Source of the DNA: Hyphomicrobium sp.
GTDB lineage: Bacteria; Pseudomonadota; Alphaproteobacteria; Rhizobiales; Hyphomicrobiaceae
Assembly (NCBI GenBank): GCA_030148425.1
Contig: JASBTM010000001.1
Location: 124,001 to 188,000, forward strand
Direction of reading: 5' to 3'
Length of the DNA: 64,000 bases
The position numbers were made by a program, and so were the translations under genes. Below the pieces are notes generated by a model. That model worked only from the letters and a program-made list of their open reading frames with translations, made no database searches and was not told where the DNA came from. Numbering within the stretch: the stretch's first letter is position 1; every line of letters starts with the position of its first letter. This document shows, in pieces, positions 51,610 through 63,160 of the stretch.

Positions 51610-53901
51610 ATGGCGCGGCGCGACGATCCGAGACCCTTACCGAGCGAAACCTCGCTCCGGGTCATCATGCGCCATCTGCGCGAGATCATGGCCGACGGCG
51701 GCGACGGGCAGGACAAGCTTGACCGCATCGTCAGGCAGATCTCCGGCGTAATGGTCTCCGAAGTCTGCTCGATCTATCTAAAGCGCCAGGACGGCTCGCT
51801 CGAACTCTTCGCTTCTGAAGGTCTCAATCCCGGTGCCGTTCACTCGACGCGCCTGAAGCGGGGCGAAGGCCTCGTCGGGCGTGCGTCCGAGCTGGGCGTG
51901 ACTGTCAACGAGCCGGAAGCTTCGAGCCATCCGGCATTCTCTTACCGGCCGGAGACGGGCGAAGAGATCTATCATTCGCTTCTCGCTGTGCCGATTGCCC
52001 GCTCGGGGCAGGTGCTCGGCGTGCTCGTTATTCAGAACCGGACGCCGCGCGAATATTCCGACGAGGATGTCGAGGTGATGCAGGCGACCGCGATGGTGAT
52101 CGCGGAGAACCTGGTGTCCGGCGCGGTCGCCGGAACGGTCGCGGCAATCGAAGCGTCGCGCTCGCAGCCTCTCGTCGTTGAAGGCGAGCCGCTTTCCGAG
52201 GGCATTGCGCTCGGCCATGTCGTGCTGCACGAGCCGCGCATTGTCGTCACGCAGTTGATGGCGGAAAATCCCGCGCTCGAATTGGATCGTCTCGCGATCG
52301 CGCTCGATAAGTTGCAAGCGAACATCGACGAGATGTTCGAGCAGGATCATCTGTCGAGCGTCGGCGAGCATCGCGACGTGCTCGAAGCCTATCGCATGTT
52401 CGCGCACGACAAGGGCTGGCACCGGCGGCTCAGAGAGGCCGTCGAAGGTGGATTGACCGCGGAAGCCGCGGTCGAACGCGTTCAAAATGCCATGCGCACG
52501 CGCATGCTGCGCCAGCACGACAGCTATTGGCGCGAACGCCAGCGCGACCTCGACGATCTCTCCGACCGTCTGCTTCGCGTGCTCGCCGGGCGGCTCAAGA
52601 GTTCGGAGGACGATGGCGGTCTGCCGCCCGATACGATCCTCGTCGCGCGGACGATGGGGCCAGCTGAGCTTCTGGACTACGACCGGAGCCGGTTGCGCGG
52701 GCTCGTCGTCGAGGACGGTTCGAGCCAGAGCCACGTCGCGGTCGTGGCGAAAGCGCTCGGCATCGCAGCGATCGGTCAGGCAACGGGCATTGTCGATCGC
52801 GTTTCGGCAGGTGACGCGGCGATTATCGATGCGGTCACGGGCGAAGTTCATTTGCGGCCGACGGCCGAGCTGATCTCGGCGTATTCGGACAAGGTGCGGT
52901 TTCGGGCGCGGAGGCAGAAGCGCTATCAATCGCTGCGCGACCGGCCGGCGATCACAAAGGACGGCACGCCCATCGCCCTGATGATGAATGCCGGGCTTCT
53001 CGTCGATCTGCCGCATCTCGAGGAATCGGGCGCCGACGGCATCGGGCTCTATCGCACCGAATTGCAGTTCATGCTGTCGGATTCGTTTCCGCGGCTCGAC
53101 AAGCAGACGCAGCTCTACAAGTCGGTCATCGATGAAGCTGGCGGCAGGCCGGTGGTGTTCCGCACGCTCGATATCGGCGGCGACAAGGTGCTGCCGTATC
53201 TGCGTCAGCCGAAGGAAGAAAACCCGTCGATGGGGTGGCGTGCGATCCGCATGGCGCTCGACCGGCCCGAGCTTTTTCGCTTGCAGGTGCGCGCGCTGCT
53301 CAAGGCGGCGGCGGGACGCGAGCTGCGCATGATGATCCCGATGGTTTCGGCAAGCTATGAGCTTGGCGCGATCCGGGCGTTGATCGAACGCGAAAAGGCG
53401 TTCCTGGCCGGGCACGGGCATGCGCTTCCGGACTCTATCTTGGTCGGGGCGATGTTCGAGGTTCCGGCGCTGCTGTTCGAACTCGACACGTTTTTATCGC
53501 GGGTCGATTTCGTGTCGGTCGGTTCGAACGATCTGATGCAGTTCCTGTTTGCCGCCGACCGGACCAACGCGCGGGTCGCCAGCCGGTTCGACGTGCTGGC
53601 ACCGGCGCCGCTGCGAGCGCTTGCGTCGCTCATCAAGACGGCTGACCGGCATGGGGTGCCCGTTACGCTCTGCGGCGAGATGGCAGGCAGTCCGCTCGAA
53701 GCCATGACGCTCATCGCGCTCGGCTTGCGGTCGCTGTCGATGGCGCCGGCCTCCATCGGCCCCATCAAGTCGATGGTGCTTTCCCTCGACGCCGCAAAGG
53801 CGACGGCCTTCGTCGACGATCTTCTGAAAGAAGGTGCGAAGGACGTACGCATGTCCCTGCAGCAGTTCGCGGAAAGCGAGCGTGTCGCTCTTGACGGTTA
53901 A
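51610..53901 (+). CDS. ptsP: phosphoenolpyruvate-protein phosphotransferase of the nitrogen PTS
   Basis: A 763-residue EI-Ntr. A GAF domain (about 25-165: VSEVCSIYLKRQDGSLELFASEGL) is followed by the EI N-domain, the phospho-His swivel (VVEDGSSQSHVAVVAKALGIAAIG) and the PEP-binding barrel (GIGLYRTELQFM, FRTLDIGGDKVLPYL, FVSVGSNDLMQFLFAADRTN, LCGEMAGSPLEAM). It passes phosphate to NPr and EIIA-Ntr and senses nitrogen status by glutamine at the GAF domain. The swivel reads SQSH where many EI have TSH. It is 93 nt after lysC. Confidence 0.96.
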   Translation: MARRDDPRPLPSETSLRVIMRHLREIMADGGDGQDKLDRIVRQISGVMVSEVCSIYLKRQDGSLELFASEGLNPGAVHSTRLKRGEGLVGRASELGVTVNEPEASSHPAFSYRPETGEEIYHSLLAVPIARSGQVLGVLVIQNRTPREYSDEDVEVMQATAMVIAENLVSGAVAGTVAAIEASRSQPLVVEGEPLSEGIALGHVVLHEPRIVVTQLMAENPALELDRLAIALDKLQANIDEMFEQDHLSSVGEHRDVLEAYRMFAHDKGWHRRLREAVEGGLTAEAAVERVQNAMRTRMLRQHDSYWRERQRDLDDLSDRLLRVLAGRLKSSEDDGGLPPDTILVARTMGPAELLDYDRSRLRGLVVEDGSSQSHVAVVAKALGIAAIGQATGIVDRVSAGDAAIIDAVTGEVHLRPTAELISAYSDKVRFRARRQKRYQSLRDRPAITKDGTPIALMMNAGLLVDLPHLEESGADGIGLYRTELQFMLSDSFPRLDKQTQLYKSVIDEAGGRPVVFRTLDIGGDKVLPYLRQPKEENPSMGWRAIRMALDRPELFRLQVRALLKAAAGRELRMMIPMVSASYELGAIRALIEREKAFLAGHGHALPDSILVGAMFEVPALLFELDTFLSRVDFVSVGSNDLMQFLFAADRTNARVASRFDVLAPAPLRALASLIKTADRHGVPVTLCGEMAGSPLEAMTLIALGLRSLSMAPASIGPIKSMVLSLDAAKATAFVDDLLKEGAKDVRMSLQQFAESERVALDG

Positions 53902-54002
53902 CGCCGTCTACGAGACTTCGCTTTAGGCTTTGACAAAAAAGCGTTTTTAGCCAAGAGTATCCTTAACAATGGGGCCCGGCTGAGTTTGGCCGGGAAGAGG
54001 GT

Positions 54003-54884
54003 ATGCGTCGAGGCGTTGGGCGGAACGTTTCGGTTGGAAGCTATGATCGTGGGCAGCCTAATCAGGGCCGCTACGACGCGTCTTTACAGGCGCAAGCTGA
54101 AAGCCGAGCACTAATCGCACGTTTTTTCATTGATCTTCGGCAGGCTCTTCGGCTGACGGTGCCGCAGGCCGCGCACTATCTCGCTGTCCGCCCGGAATTC
54201 GTCGAGGCGCTTGAAACGGGGCAGGTGGAATATCTGCCCGCGTGGCCGGAAACGTCGGCCATCATCATGACCTACACCTCGATGGCGGACGTCAATGGCC
54301 GCCCGGTCTTGAACGCTATCGGCACGCTCCTGACGCACCTGTCCGTTCCGGCCGCGCCCGCCGCAGAACCGGCCTTTCAGCCGCGTCCGGCTATGCAGCA
54401 GCAGTTTTACGACGAGCCGCGCCCAATGGTGCAGCAGCAGCGGCCTCATCCGGTGCCGCAGCAGCACCCCGCGCCGCAGCCGCAGCGGTCGTTTCCGGTT
54501 CGTCAGATGCCGCAACCGGCGGGCGTTTCCGAACCCGATGTGGCGCAATCCCGACTTGCCGCTTCGAGCCGAAATCTCCTGAAAGCGGGCTCGGCCATCG
54601 CGAACGGGGCGCGGCGCTTTCCTCAGGAAGCGATCAACAGCGTACGCGCCCGGCCGCAGAGGGCGCTTTACGCACTGTCGCTGCCGCTCGGCCTACTTCT
54701 GATTTTGATGCATTCATCGATTTTTGCGACGATTTCCAAGCCGTTCAGCCTGACTGTTCAGTGGGTCAGCAGCTACATGCAGGAGCACTACGGGCCTGTG
54801 CGCGACGGCATGCGCTATATCGAAGTCGACGACCCGCGAACGCGGCGGGGGGATAAATTGCAGATCACGGGCGGTTCGTATTAG
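54003..54884 (+). CDS. RodZ-like HTH and membrane-anchored protein
   Basis: A 293-residue protein. Residues 38-95 form an N-terminal helix-turn-helix ([50 protein letters not shown] split as in RodZ's HTH_25). A Pro/Gln-rich linker (about 120-185) and a basic stretch lead to one membrane helix ([21 protein letters not shown], about 222-242) and a short periplasmic tail. This matches the RodZ-type plan, where the HTH binds MreB. The ptsP-(this)-prfA order is conserved in rhizobia. Role in cell shape is inferred. Confidence 0.65.
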   Translation: MRRGVGRNVSVGSYDRGQPNQGRYDASLQAQAESRALIARFFIDLRQALRLTVPQAAHYLAVRPEFVEALETGQVEYLPAWPETSAIIMTYTSMADVNGRPVLNAIGTLLTHLSVPAAPAAEPAFQPRPAMQQQFYDEPRPMVQQQRPHPVPQQHPAPQPQRSFPVRQMPQPAGVSEPDVAQSRLAASSRNLLKAGSAIANGARRFPQEAINSVRARPQRALYALSLPLGLLLILMHSSIFATISKPFSLTVQWVSSYMQEHYGPVRDGMRYIEVDDPRTRRGDKLQITGGSY

Positions 54885-54970
54885 ATACGCGCCCTGAAGC
54901 GCTGAAAGCGCTCCTGCATTCTTTATTTTGGCGGCGTTCGTCGCTCGCCATTCCAAAATTCATCGGACAC

Positions 54971-56050
54971 ATGTCAGCACTGCCGCGCGAGAAACTCGAA
55001 CGTCTATCCGAACGCTTCATGGCTATTCAGGACTTGCTGAACCATGGCGTTCCGCAGGCGGAATACGTCAAGCTGAACAAGGAATTTTCCGAGCTCAGTC
55101 CGGTCGTGGCGCAGATCGATGCGCTGCGGAAGGCGGAGGCCGAGAACGCCGATCTCGAACAGATGATCCGCGACCCGGGCGCCGACAAGGAGATGGTCGA
55201 TCTCGCTTATGCCGAGCGCGCGTCGCTGGCTGAGCGCATCACCGATCTCGAGCACCAGTTGCGCATCGCGCTTCTGCCGAAGGACTCGGCGGACGAGAAA
55301 AGCGCCATCCTCGAGGTTCGTGCCGGAACGGGTGGCGACGAAGCGGCGCTTTTCGCGGCCGATCTGTTTCGCATGTACACGCGCTATGCCGATCTCAAGG
55401 GCTGGAAGACGGAAATCATTTCCATCTCGGAAAACGATCTCGGCGGATACAAGGAAATCATCGCGTCGATTACAGGCTCGGGTGTTTTCGCGCGGCTGAA
55501 GTTCGAATCCGGCGTGCATCGCGTGCAGCGCGTTCCGGCGACGGAAGCAAGCGGCCGCATCCACACGTCCGCGGCGACCGTCGCGGTGCTGCCGGAAGCG
55601 GAAGACATCGATATCGATATCCGGCCCGAGGACATCCGCATCGACACGATGCGCGCGGGCGGCGCTGGCGGCCAGCACGTCAACAAGACGGACAGCGCGG
55701 TGCGCATGACGCATTTGCCGACCGGAATCGTCGTGGTTTCGGCGGAAAAATCGCAACATCAAAACCGCCGCCTCGCCATGGCGGTTCTAAAATCGCGCAT
55801 CTACGAGCTTGAGCGCGAGAGGGCGGCGACGGAGCGGTCGGACGCGCGCAAGTCGCAGGTGGGATCGGGCGACCGTTCGCAACGGATCCGGACGTACAAC
55901 TTCCCACAGGGGCGCGTTACAGATCACCGCATCAATCTCACGCTTTACAATCTCGATGAGGTTATGGCCGGGAACGGACTCGATACGCTGGTCGATGCGC
56001 TCATCACCGATCATCAGGCAACGATGCTCGCCGAGCTGAGCGCGGCGTAA
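54971..56050 (+). CDS. prfA: peptide chain release factor 1
   Basis: A 359-residue class-I release factor reading UAA and UAG. The catalytic GGQ lies in [29 protein letters not shown], and the stop-recognition and N-terminal domains are full length. It is followed 11 nt downstream by prmC, whose product methylates this GGQ glutamine. Confidence 0.98.
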   Translation: MSALPREKLERLSERFMAIQDLLNHGVPQAEYVKLNKEFSELSPVVAQIDALRKAEAENADLEQMIRDPGADKEMVDLAYAERASLAERITDLEHQLRIALLPKDSADEKSAILEVRAGTGGDEAALFAADLFRMYTRYADLKGWKTEIISISENDLGGYKEIIASITGSGVFARLKFESGVHRVQRVPATEASGRIHTSAATVAVLPEAEDIDIDIRPEDIRIDTMRAGGAGGQHVNKTDSAVRMTHLPTGIVVVSAEKSQHQNRRLAMAVLKSRIYELERERAATERSDARKSQVGSGDRSQRIRTYNFPQGRVTDHRINLTLYNLDEVMAGNGLDTLVDALITDHQATMLAELSAA

Positions 56051-56061
56051 GGACGAGCGTC

Positions 56062-56955
56062 GTGGGTGCCGATGAGTTTCCGCATATGCGTTTTCATCCC
56101 GATCATACTCTTGCGGACGCCCAGGCTGAGCTAACGCGCGCGCTGGCCGAAGCCCGAATGGAGACGCCGCAGCGGGATGCGCGCTTCCTGCTCCAAGGAT
56201 TGCTCGGGATCGATGGCGCGCAATTAATGTCCGGTTCGGCGCGGATACTCGGCGCCGCCGCCCCGCTCATCGAAGATGCGGCCCGCCGCCGGATCGCGCA
56301 CGAACCCGTTTCGCGCATTCTCGGCCGACGCGAGTTCTACGGCCGTGAATTCATCGTCACGCCGGACGTCCTCGATCCGCGGCCGGACACCGAAGCCGTG
56401 GTTGAGCTGGCGCTCGATCTCTTGAAGCAGCGCGGCCTCTTGGGGCGTGAGCTTTCGATTGCGGACATCGGCACCGGGTCGGGCATCCTGATCGTGACGC
56501 TTCTGGCAGAGCTGCCGAATGCGCGCGGAATCGCGACCGATATCAGCCCCGCGGCCCTCGCCGTCGCCAGCCGGAACGCCGAAGCGCATGGGCTTGCGGA
56601 CCGGGTCCGCTTCGTTGCGACATCAAGTCTCGACGGCTGCCCGGGGCCGTTCGACCTTGTGGTTTCCAATCCTCCTTATATATCCACAGGTGAGATCGCT
56701 ACGCTCGAGCGGGATGTGAAGGATTACGATCCCCTGCTGGCTTTGGATGGCGGCCAGGACGGTCTTGGCATTTACCGTAAGATCGCCCGTAATTCATTGG
56801 ATTTGCAGCGTCCTTTTCTAACGGTCCTGGAAGTTGGGGCCACTCAGGCGGATGCCGTAGAAGGGATTTTCTCTGCTGTTGGCGGCCAGCCCGTGGGGCG
56901 GCGCCGGGATCTCGGGGGGCACCCTCGCGCTGTTGCGCTGGAGATACATCTTTGA
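56062..56955 (+). CDS. prmC: release factor glutamine N5-methyltransferase
   Basis: A 297-residue SAM methyltransferase acting on the GGQ motif of release factors. N-terminal helical domain; REFYGREFIVTPDVLDPRPDTE, SAM motif ADIGTGSGILIVTLLAELPNARG, and substrate motif VVSNPPYIS. The start is GTG 56062, or ATG 56086 (MRFHPDHTLADAQ). Confidence 0.97.
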   Translation: MGADEFPHMRFHPDHTLADAQAELTRALAEARMETPQRDARFLLQGLLGIDGAQLMSGSARILGAAAPLIEDAARRRIAHEPVSRILGRREFYGREFIVTPDVLDPRPDTEAVVELALDLLKQRGLLGRELSIADIGTGSGILIVTLLAELPNARGIATDISPAALAVASRNAEAHGLADRVRFVATSSLDGCPGPFDLVVSNPPYISTGEIATLERDVKDYDPLLALDGGQDGLGIYRKIARNSLDLQRPFLTVLEVGATQADAVEGIFSAVGGQPVGRRRDLGGHPRAVALEIHL

Positions 56956-57390
56956 CCCTGACGATCATTTCTTATTTGCGGAAATACGTTTCCGGGGTAA
57001 TATCTGGCTGAAGAGTTTGATCGGATGTGCGTGGCCAATGATGCCGCTGAAGCGGCGCCCGAGCCTGCCTTCCCATCTCAAGATCATCAGCACAAGCTTT
57101 CGCGGGCCCCTCCGTCCGCTGATCGGGAGTGCCGGGCCTCTCATTCTCCGGCGCGCGTGCTGACATAGCTCCTTTGAGGACGGCTCTAGTATCTTTGCAG
57201 GCGTGATGACTGGGATTACTGCGATTATGCCCGAGGCTGCAGGGGCAAGCGCCAGGGCTGCGATCCACGGGACAAGACCGTGGTGACTTTAGAATCAACT
57301 TTTTGAATTGGATCGGAGGATCCAGGGCGTCGCTTCAGAGAAATTGAGCGAACGCCGATGGTCAATACCAACAAGCATGAACGGGAGCCC
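56956..57390. other. 435-nt region between prmC and the DUF4167 gene, nothing recognised
   Basis: Overlapping weak ORFs on both strands (56879-57163, 56972-57298) lack ribosome sites and family features. No clear hairpin or promoter pair was found. The DUF4167 leader probably starts here. Confidence 0.5.
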
Positions 57391-58413
57391 ATGAGGCAAG
57401 GTCAACAGAACCGTCGCGGTCGCGGACGCAACAACAACAATAATAATAACAACAACCGCAAATCGCAAAATCCCCTGATGCGCAGCTTCGAGAGCTCGGG
57501 GCCGGACGTAAAAATTCGCGGCACGCCCTCGCATATCGCCGAGAAGTACATCAGTCTCGCACGCGATGCTTTGTCGTCAGGCGATCCGGTGCTTGCCGAG
57601 AATTATCTGCAGCACGCTGAGCATTATAATCGCATCATCCTCGGCTATCGCGAGCAGATGGCGCAGCAGGGCGGCGTGGACCCGGCGGGTAACGGCGCCG
57701 CGCGAACGCATTCGCTCGCTGGTCCCGAAGGTGCTGACGACGAGTTCGGCGACGAAGATGGTGACGAGTTCGGTCAGCAGCCGCAGGCTGCCGGTCAGGG
57801 CGGCCAGCCGGATCTGCCGCAACAGCCTTTCCAGCAGCAGCAGCCGCCGCGCAACTTCGACAATCAGAATCGTTACGACAATCGCCCGCCGCGCCACGAG
57901 CGCTTCAACAATAATCGTCACGATCGTGGCGATCGTGGAGACGGTCAGCGTTTCGACAGGGGCGATCGCGGCGATAGAGGCGAGCGCAACAACGACCGGC
58001 AGGATTTCCGCGGTGATCGCGGCGAGCGTTTCGAGCCACGCAATGGGGGCGGCGAAGGCCGTTTCCGGGATCGTGAAGATCGCCGTCCGCAAAATAACGG
58101 CGGTGGCGAAGGTTCTCAGGGCGAAGGCGGCGGTTTCCGCCGTCGCGAGCGCTATCAGGGGCCGAATGGCGGCAACGGAAATGGAAACGGCGCTGAGCGC
58201 GAGCTTGCAAATGGCGGCAGCTTCCAGCCGCCCGCCGCTCCGCCGCAAGCACCGGCTGCTGTCGAGCGGCCAGCGCCACAGGCAGCGGCCCCCGCTCCCA
58301 TCGAGCAGCAGGAGCAGCCCGCTTTCTTGCGCCGTCCGGTTCGCAGGCCGCGTCGTGAAGAGCCGGCCGAGGCTCCGGCCGTGCCGCCAGCAGCAAACGA
58401 AGACAACGAATAG
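57391..58413 (+). CDS. DUF4167 protein with poly-Asn N-terminus and Arg/Asp/Asn/Gly-rich low-complexity body
   Basis: A 340-residue protein from ATG 57391 (MRQGQQNRRGRGR then nine Asn); the track's ATG 57358 adds 11 residues. Residues 30-85 form the conserved DUF4167 domain (SGPDVKIRGTPSHIAEKYISLARDALSSGDPVLAENYLQHAEHYNRII). The rest is RGG/RGDR-like repeats and a Pro/Ala-rich tail. It is universal in Hyphomicrobiales and looks like an RNA-binding or condensate-forming protein, which is inference. Confidence 0.88.
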   Translation: MRQGQQNRRGRGRNNNNNNNNNRKSQNPLMRSFESSGPDVKIRGTPSHIAEKYISLARDALSSGDPVLAENYLQHAEHYNRIILGYREQMAQQGGVDPAGNGAARTHSLAGPEGADDEFGDEDGDEFGQQPQAAGQGGQPDLPQQPFQQQQPPRNFDNQNRYDNRPPRHERFNNNRHDRGDRGDGQRFDRGDRGDRGERNNDRQDFRGDRGERFEPRNGGGEGRFRDREDRRPQNNGGGEGSQGEGGGFRRRERYQGPNGGNGNGNGAERELANGGSFQPPAAPPQAPAAVERPAPQAAAPAPIEQQEQPAFLRRPVRRPRREEPAEAPAVPPAANEDNE

Positions 58414-58431
58414 AGCTTAGCGTAAATTCAG

Positions 58432-58462
58432 AAAGAGCCTCGGTTTCGGGGCTCTTTTTGTT
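58432..58462 (+). terminator. terminator after the DUF4167 gene
   Basis: AAAGAGCC-TCGGTTTCGG-GGCTCTTTTT followed by GTTTT, a classical intrinsic terminator 18 nt after the stop. Confidence 0.9.
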
Positions 58463-58546
58463 TTGTCCCTGGCGACTCCGCTTGGCGGAGCCAGCCGTCA
58501 GGGATGCGGACGGGCGAAGTATCAATGGCCGAAGCGTTTCAGGTTA

Positions 58547-59455
58547 TCACGCTGATGCTTGCGAGCGTTTCGCGACTTCGTAAACGCGGGCGAAGATTGC
58601 TTCGATGTAGCGGCTCGCGGGGCAGAACGACCAGTGCGCGCTCGCGAACTCAAATCCATCAGGGCTCTCGGCGCGCTGGGCCTGGCGTAGCTTCATGACG
58701 ATAAGAGAATTGGCGGGCACCTCTTGTTCTATGCCCGGCATCCGGCAGGACGCTTTATTCTGTCGCGTCACGGCCACCGGCGAGGTTCGTATCTGGTTCC
58801 ATTCGAACGCGGCGTTTGCGTCGGCCGTTGAAGGTTGGGCGAGGACAGCGCGAAGACGCTCGAGGATGACCAGCGAGTTGGCGAGAGTGACGCCGACGGC
58901 GTGCAGGCCATAATCGTCACCACCCGTTGCCTGCAGGATTTCCCGGGCGGCGCGTTTATCTTTGCCCATCAGGCGCGAAGAAAGTCCCTTCCACGGCATG
59001 CGGGCAACTTGCATGATTTGGAAAAGGCCGAAGAGGCGGCTGAATTTCGCGGCCTCGTAGGACGTATCGCCGGGCGCGAGAAATGGATAAGCCGCGGCAT
59101 ACGTCAGAGCGGCGTGGGCAGCGTCGCGGCCGGCGCCGGTCGTGACATAGGTTGCCATCGCCGCGATCGCCGTGTTGTCCCAAGGCGGGCTCTCAATCAT
59201 CGCGTCGAGGCGTTTTGCAAGTGCGCTCTGCGCTGCCGCGCGGTCACTGTTTTCGCGGGGGGCGAACGAGAGTAGCGCGCGACCGTCGCGAAAGAGCGCG
59301 CGGCGCAATCTCAAAATCATCAATCGGTTGAGGAGAGGTCCTTTGACGGCGTACGCACGGTCGAGGTCGGTGCGATCGAGAAGAGCGTCGATCTCACGAT
59401 CGTCGTCAACGTGGACGATCGAGGCGATGCCTGGAATGTGCTGGTAACGGGCCAT
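58547..59455 (-). CDS. unknown protein with a cytochrome P450-like C-terminal part
   Basis: A 302-residue soluble protein. I know no family name. The C-terminal 80 residues follow the order seen after the K helix of P450s: RTSPVAVTRQ, MPGIEQEVPANSLIVMKLRQAQR, then SAHWSFCPASRYIEAIFARV, whose Cys sits where P450s place the haem ligand. The ExxR motif is not intact (NQIR) and the protein is about 100 residues short. It may be a decayed or repurposed P450. Start ATG 59455. It is single, convergent with DUF4167. Confidence 0.55.
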   Translation of the reverse strand: MARYQHIPGIASIVHVDDDREIDALLDRTDLDRAYAVKGPLLNRLMILRLRRALFRDGRALLSFAPRENSDRAAAQSALAKRLDAMIESPPWDNTAIAAMATYVTTGAGRDAAHAALTYAAAYPFLAPGDTSYEAAKFSRLFGLFQIMQVARMPWKGLSSRLMGKDKRAAREILQATGGDDYGLHAVGVTLANSLVILERLRAVLAQPSTADANAAFEWNQIRTSPVAVTRQNKASCRMPGIEQEVPANSLIVMKLRQAQRAESPDGFEFASAHWSFCPASRYIEAIFARVYEVAKRSQASA

Positions 59456-59512
59456 AGATCAGGATTCCCCCGGAACATTCCGTTATCGGTCGCTCGGCCG
59501 AGCCTATCTGAC

Positions 59513-60301
59513 TTAATCCGTGACTTCGAGGGTGTCGCCGATGTTGAGGCGGCCGCCGTCCAAGACGCGGGCGTAGACGCCGAAGTCGGTATGGCCGAGC
59601 GTCTTCGACAGGAACGTCGGGATTTTCATGTCGCGCTCGCCTGTCTCCGGGTCGACGTTGGTCGCGGCGCAGCGCTCGGTGCGCTTGAAGATCTCAAGCG
59701 TTACGCCGCCGGTGCGCAGCTTCTTGCCGACGAGGTCCAGTTCCTGCCAGGCGTCGAGACCATCGAGCACGAGGTTCGGACGGAACCGCCGCGCATCGAC
59801 CGGCGCGCCGAGCATGCCTTCGAGCGCCGTCAGGCTCTGGCGGCTGACGAGGTGCACGCATTTGTCCGCGACGTCCGAAAAGCTATGGCCGGGGCTGACG
59901 ACGACGCGGGGACGGCCACGTAGGCCCGAGGTCACGATCCGGGTGATGGCTTCTTCGATGGTGGCGCGGCCGGTTTCTGTCCGCAGGTCGCCCCGCGCGA
60001 TCTCGGCACCCTCCTTCGAAATAACGAGGGTTTCGGTCGCGTCGTCGAAGAGCGAGCGGACGGTCGCCAGTTCCTCGTTCCGCATCAGCATAACGAAGTG
60101 AACCTTTTGAAGATGCTTTGGATTGGCCGGGTCGAAGGGGCCGGGTCCGTTCTCGATGGCGTAGGCCCGGTCGAAGGGCAGCGTGCGCATTGGGGTCAAT
60201 TCAACGCTTTCGAGGCGTTCCGGCGTCAATCCCTTAACCGGATAGCGATAAAGGGCTTCGATCTTAGCGGTGCCCGAACTTCCCGATCCTAGCGTGCCCA
60301 T
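59513..60301 (-). CDS. MOSC-domain protein with N-terminal MOSC barrel
   Basis: A 262-residue protein: N-terminal barrel (IEALYRYPVKGLTPERLESVEL) and MOSC domain with the conserved Cys in FKRTERCAATNVDPETGERDM and the DFGVYARVLDGG ending. Relatives (YcbX, mARC) bind molybdenum cofactor and reduce N-hydroxylated compounds. The Cys that would bind molybdenum is present. It is 57 nt upstream of the P450-like gene on the same strand. Confidence 0.92.
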   Translation of the reverse strand: MGTLGSGSSGTAKIEALYRYPVKGLTPERLESVELTPMRTLPFDRAYAIENGPGPFDPANPKHLQKVHFVMLMRNEELATVRSLFDDATETLVISKEGAEIARGDLRTETGRATIEEAITRIVTSGLRGRPRVVVSPGHSFSDVADKCVHLVSRQSLTALEGMLGAPVDARRFRPNLVLDGLDAWQELDLVGKKLRTGGVTLEIFKRTERCAATNVDPETGERDMKIPTFLSKTLGHTDFGVYARVLDGGRLNIGDTLEVTD

Positions 60302-60496
60302 GTCGCGAATATCCCTCAGATTTTGTCGACCGTGCCTCTTTTTCGGGCGCTGCCCGATCCTATATCCCAGCCAGTCTAGGGGCGGGCGGGGATGCCGAAC
60401 ATCGGGTCTTTGGCCGCGCTTGGATGATAAATATCAAATCGCATGGCATTCTTTCCGGGCCTCATAGGGCGGAAGGAATGTGCTGGAGGACGCGAC

Positions 60497-63091
<2,595 letters not shown>

Positions 63092-63097
63092 TGCACT

Positions 63098-63130
63098 TTC
63101 GGACGCGATGCGAGGGGCATCGCGTCCGAA
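63098..63130 (+). terminator. strong hairpin after clpB
   Basis: TTCGGACGCGATGC-GAGGG-GCATCGCGTCCGAA, a perfect 14-bp stem with a 5-nt loop, 6 nt after the clpB stop, followed by TATTG. No long T-run, but the stem is very stable. Confidence 0.8.
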
Positions 63131-63160
63131 TATTGATCTCAAGACCACCTAAATAACCTC

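Noticed and set aside
51778-53421. 547-aa reverse-strand ORF opposite ptsP
   Set aside because: Antisense shadow of a well-supported gene with no recognisable motif.
57430-57458. AAC/AAT trinucleotide run as a phase-variable microsatellite
   Set aside because: It mixes AAC and AAT codons and encodes the conserved poly-Asn tract of DUF4167; trinucleotide changes would not shift the frame.
60418-60496. Possible heat-shock (RpoH) promoter before clpB
   Set aside because: A CTTG is present at 60419 but I could not find a convincing CCCCAT/CYTAT-type -10 at the right distance.
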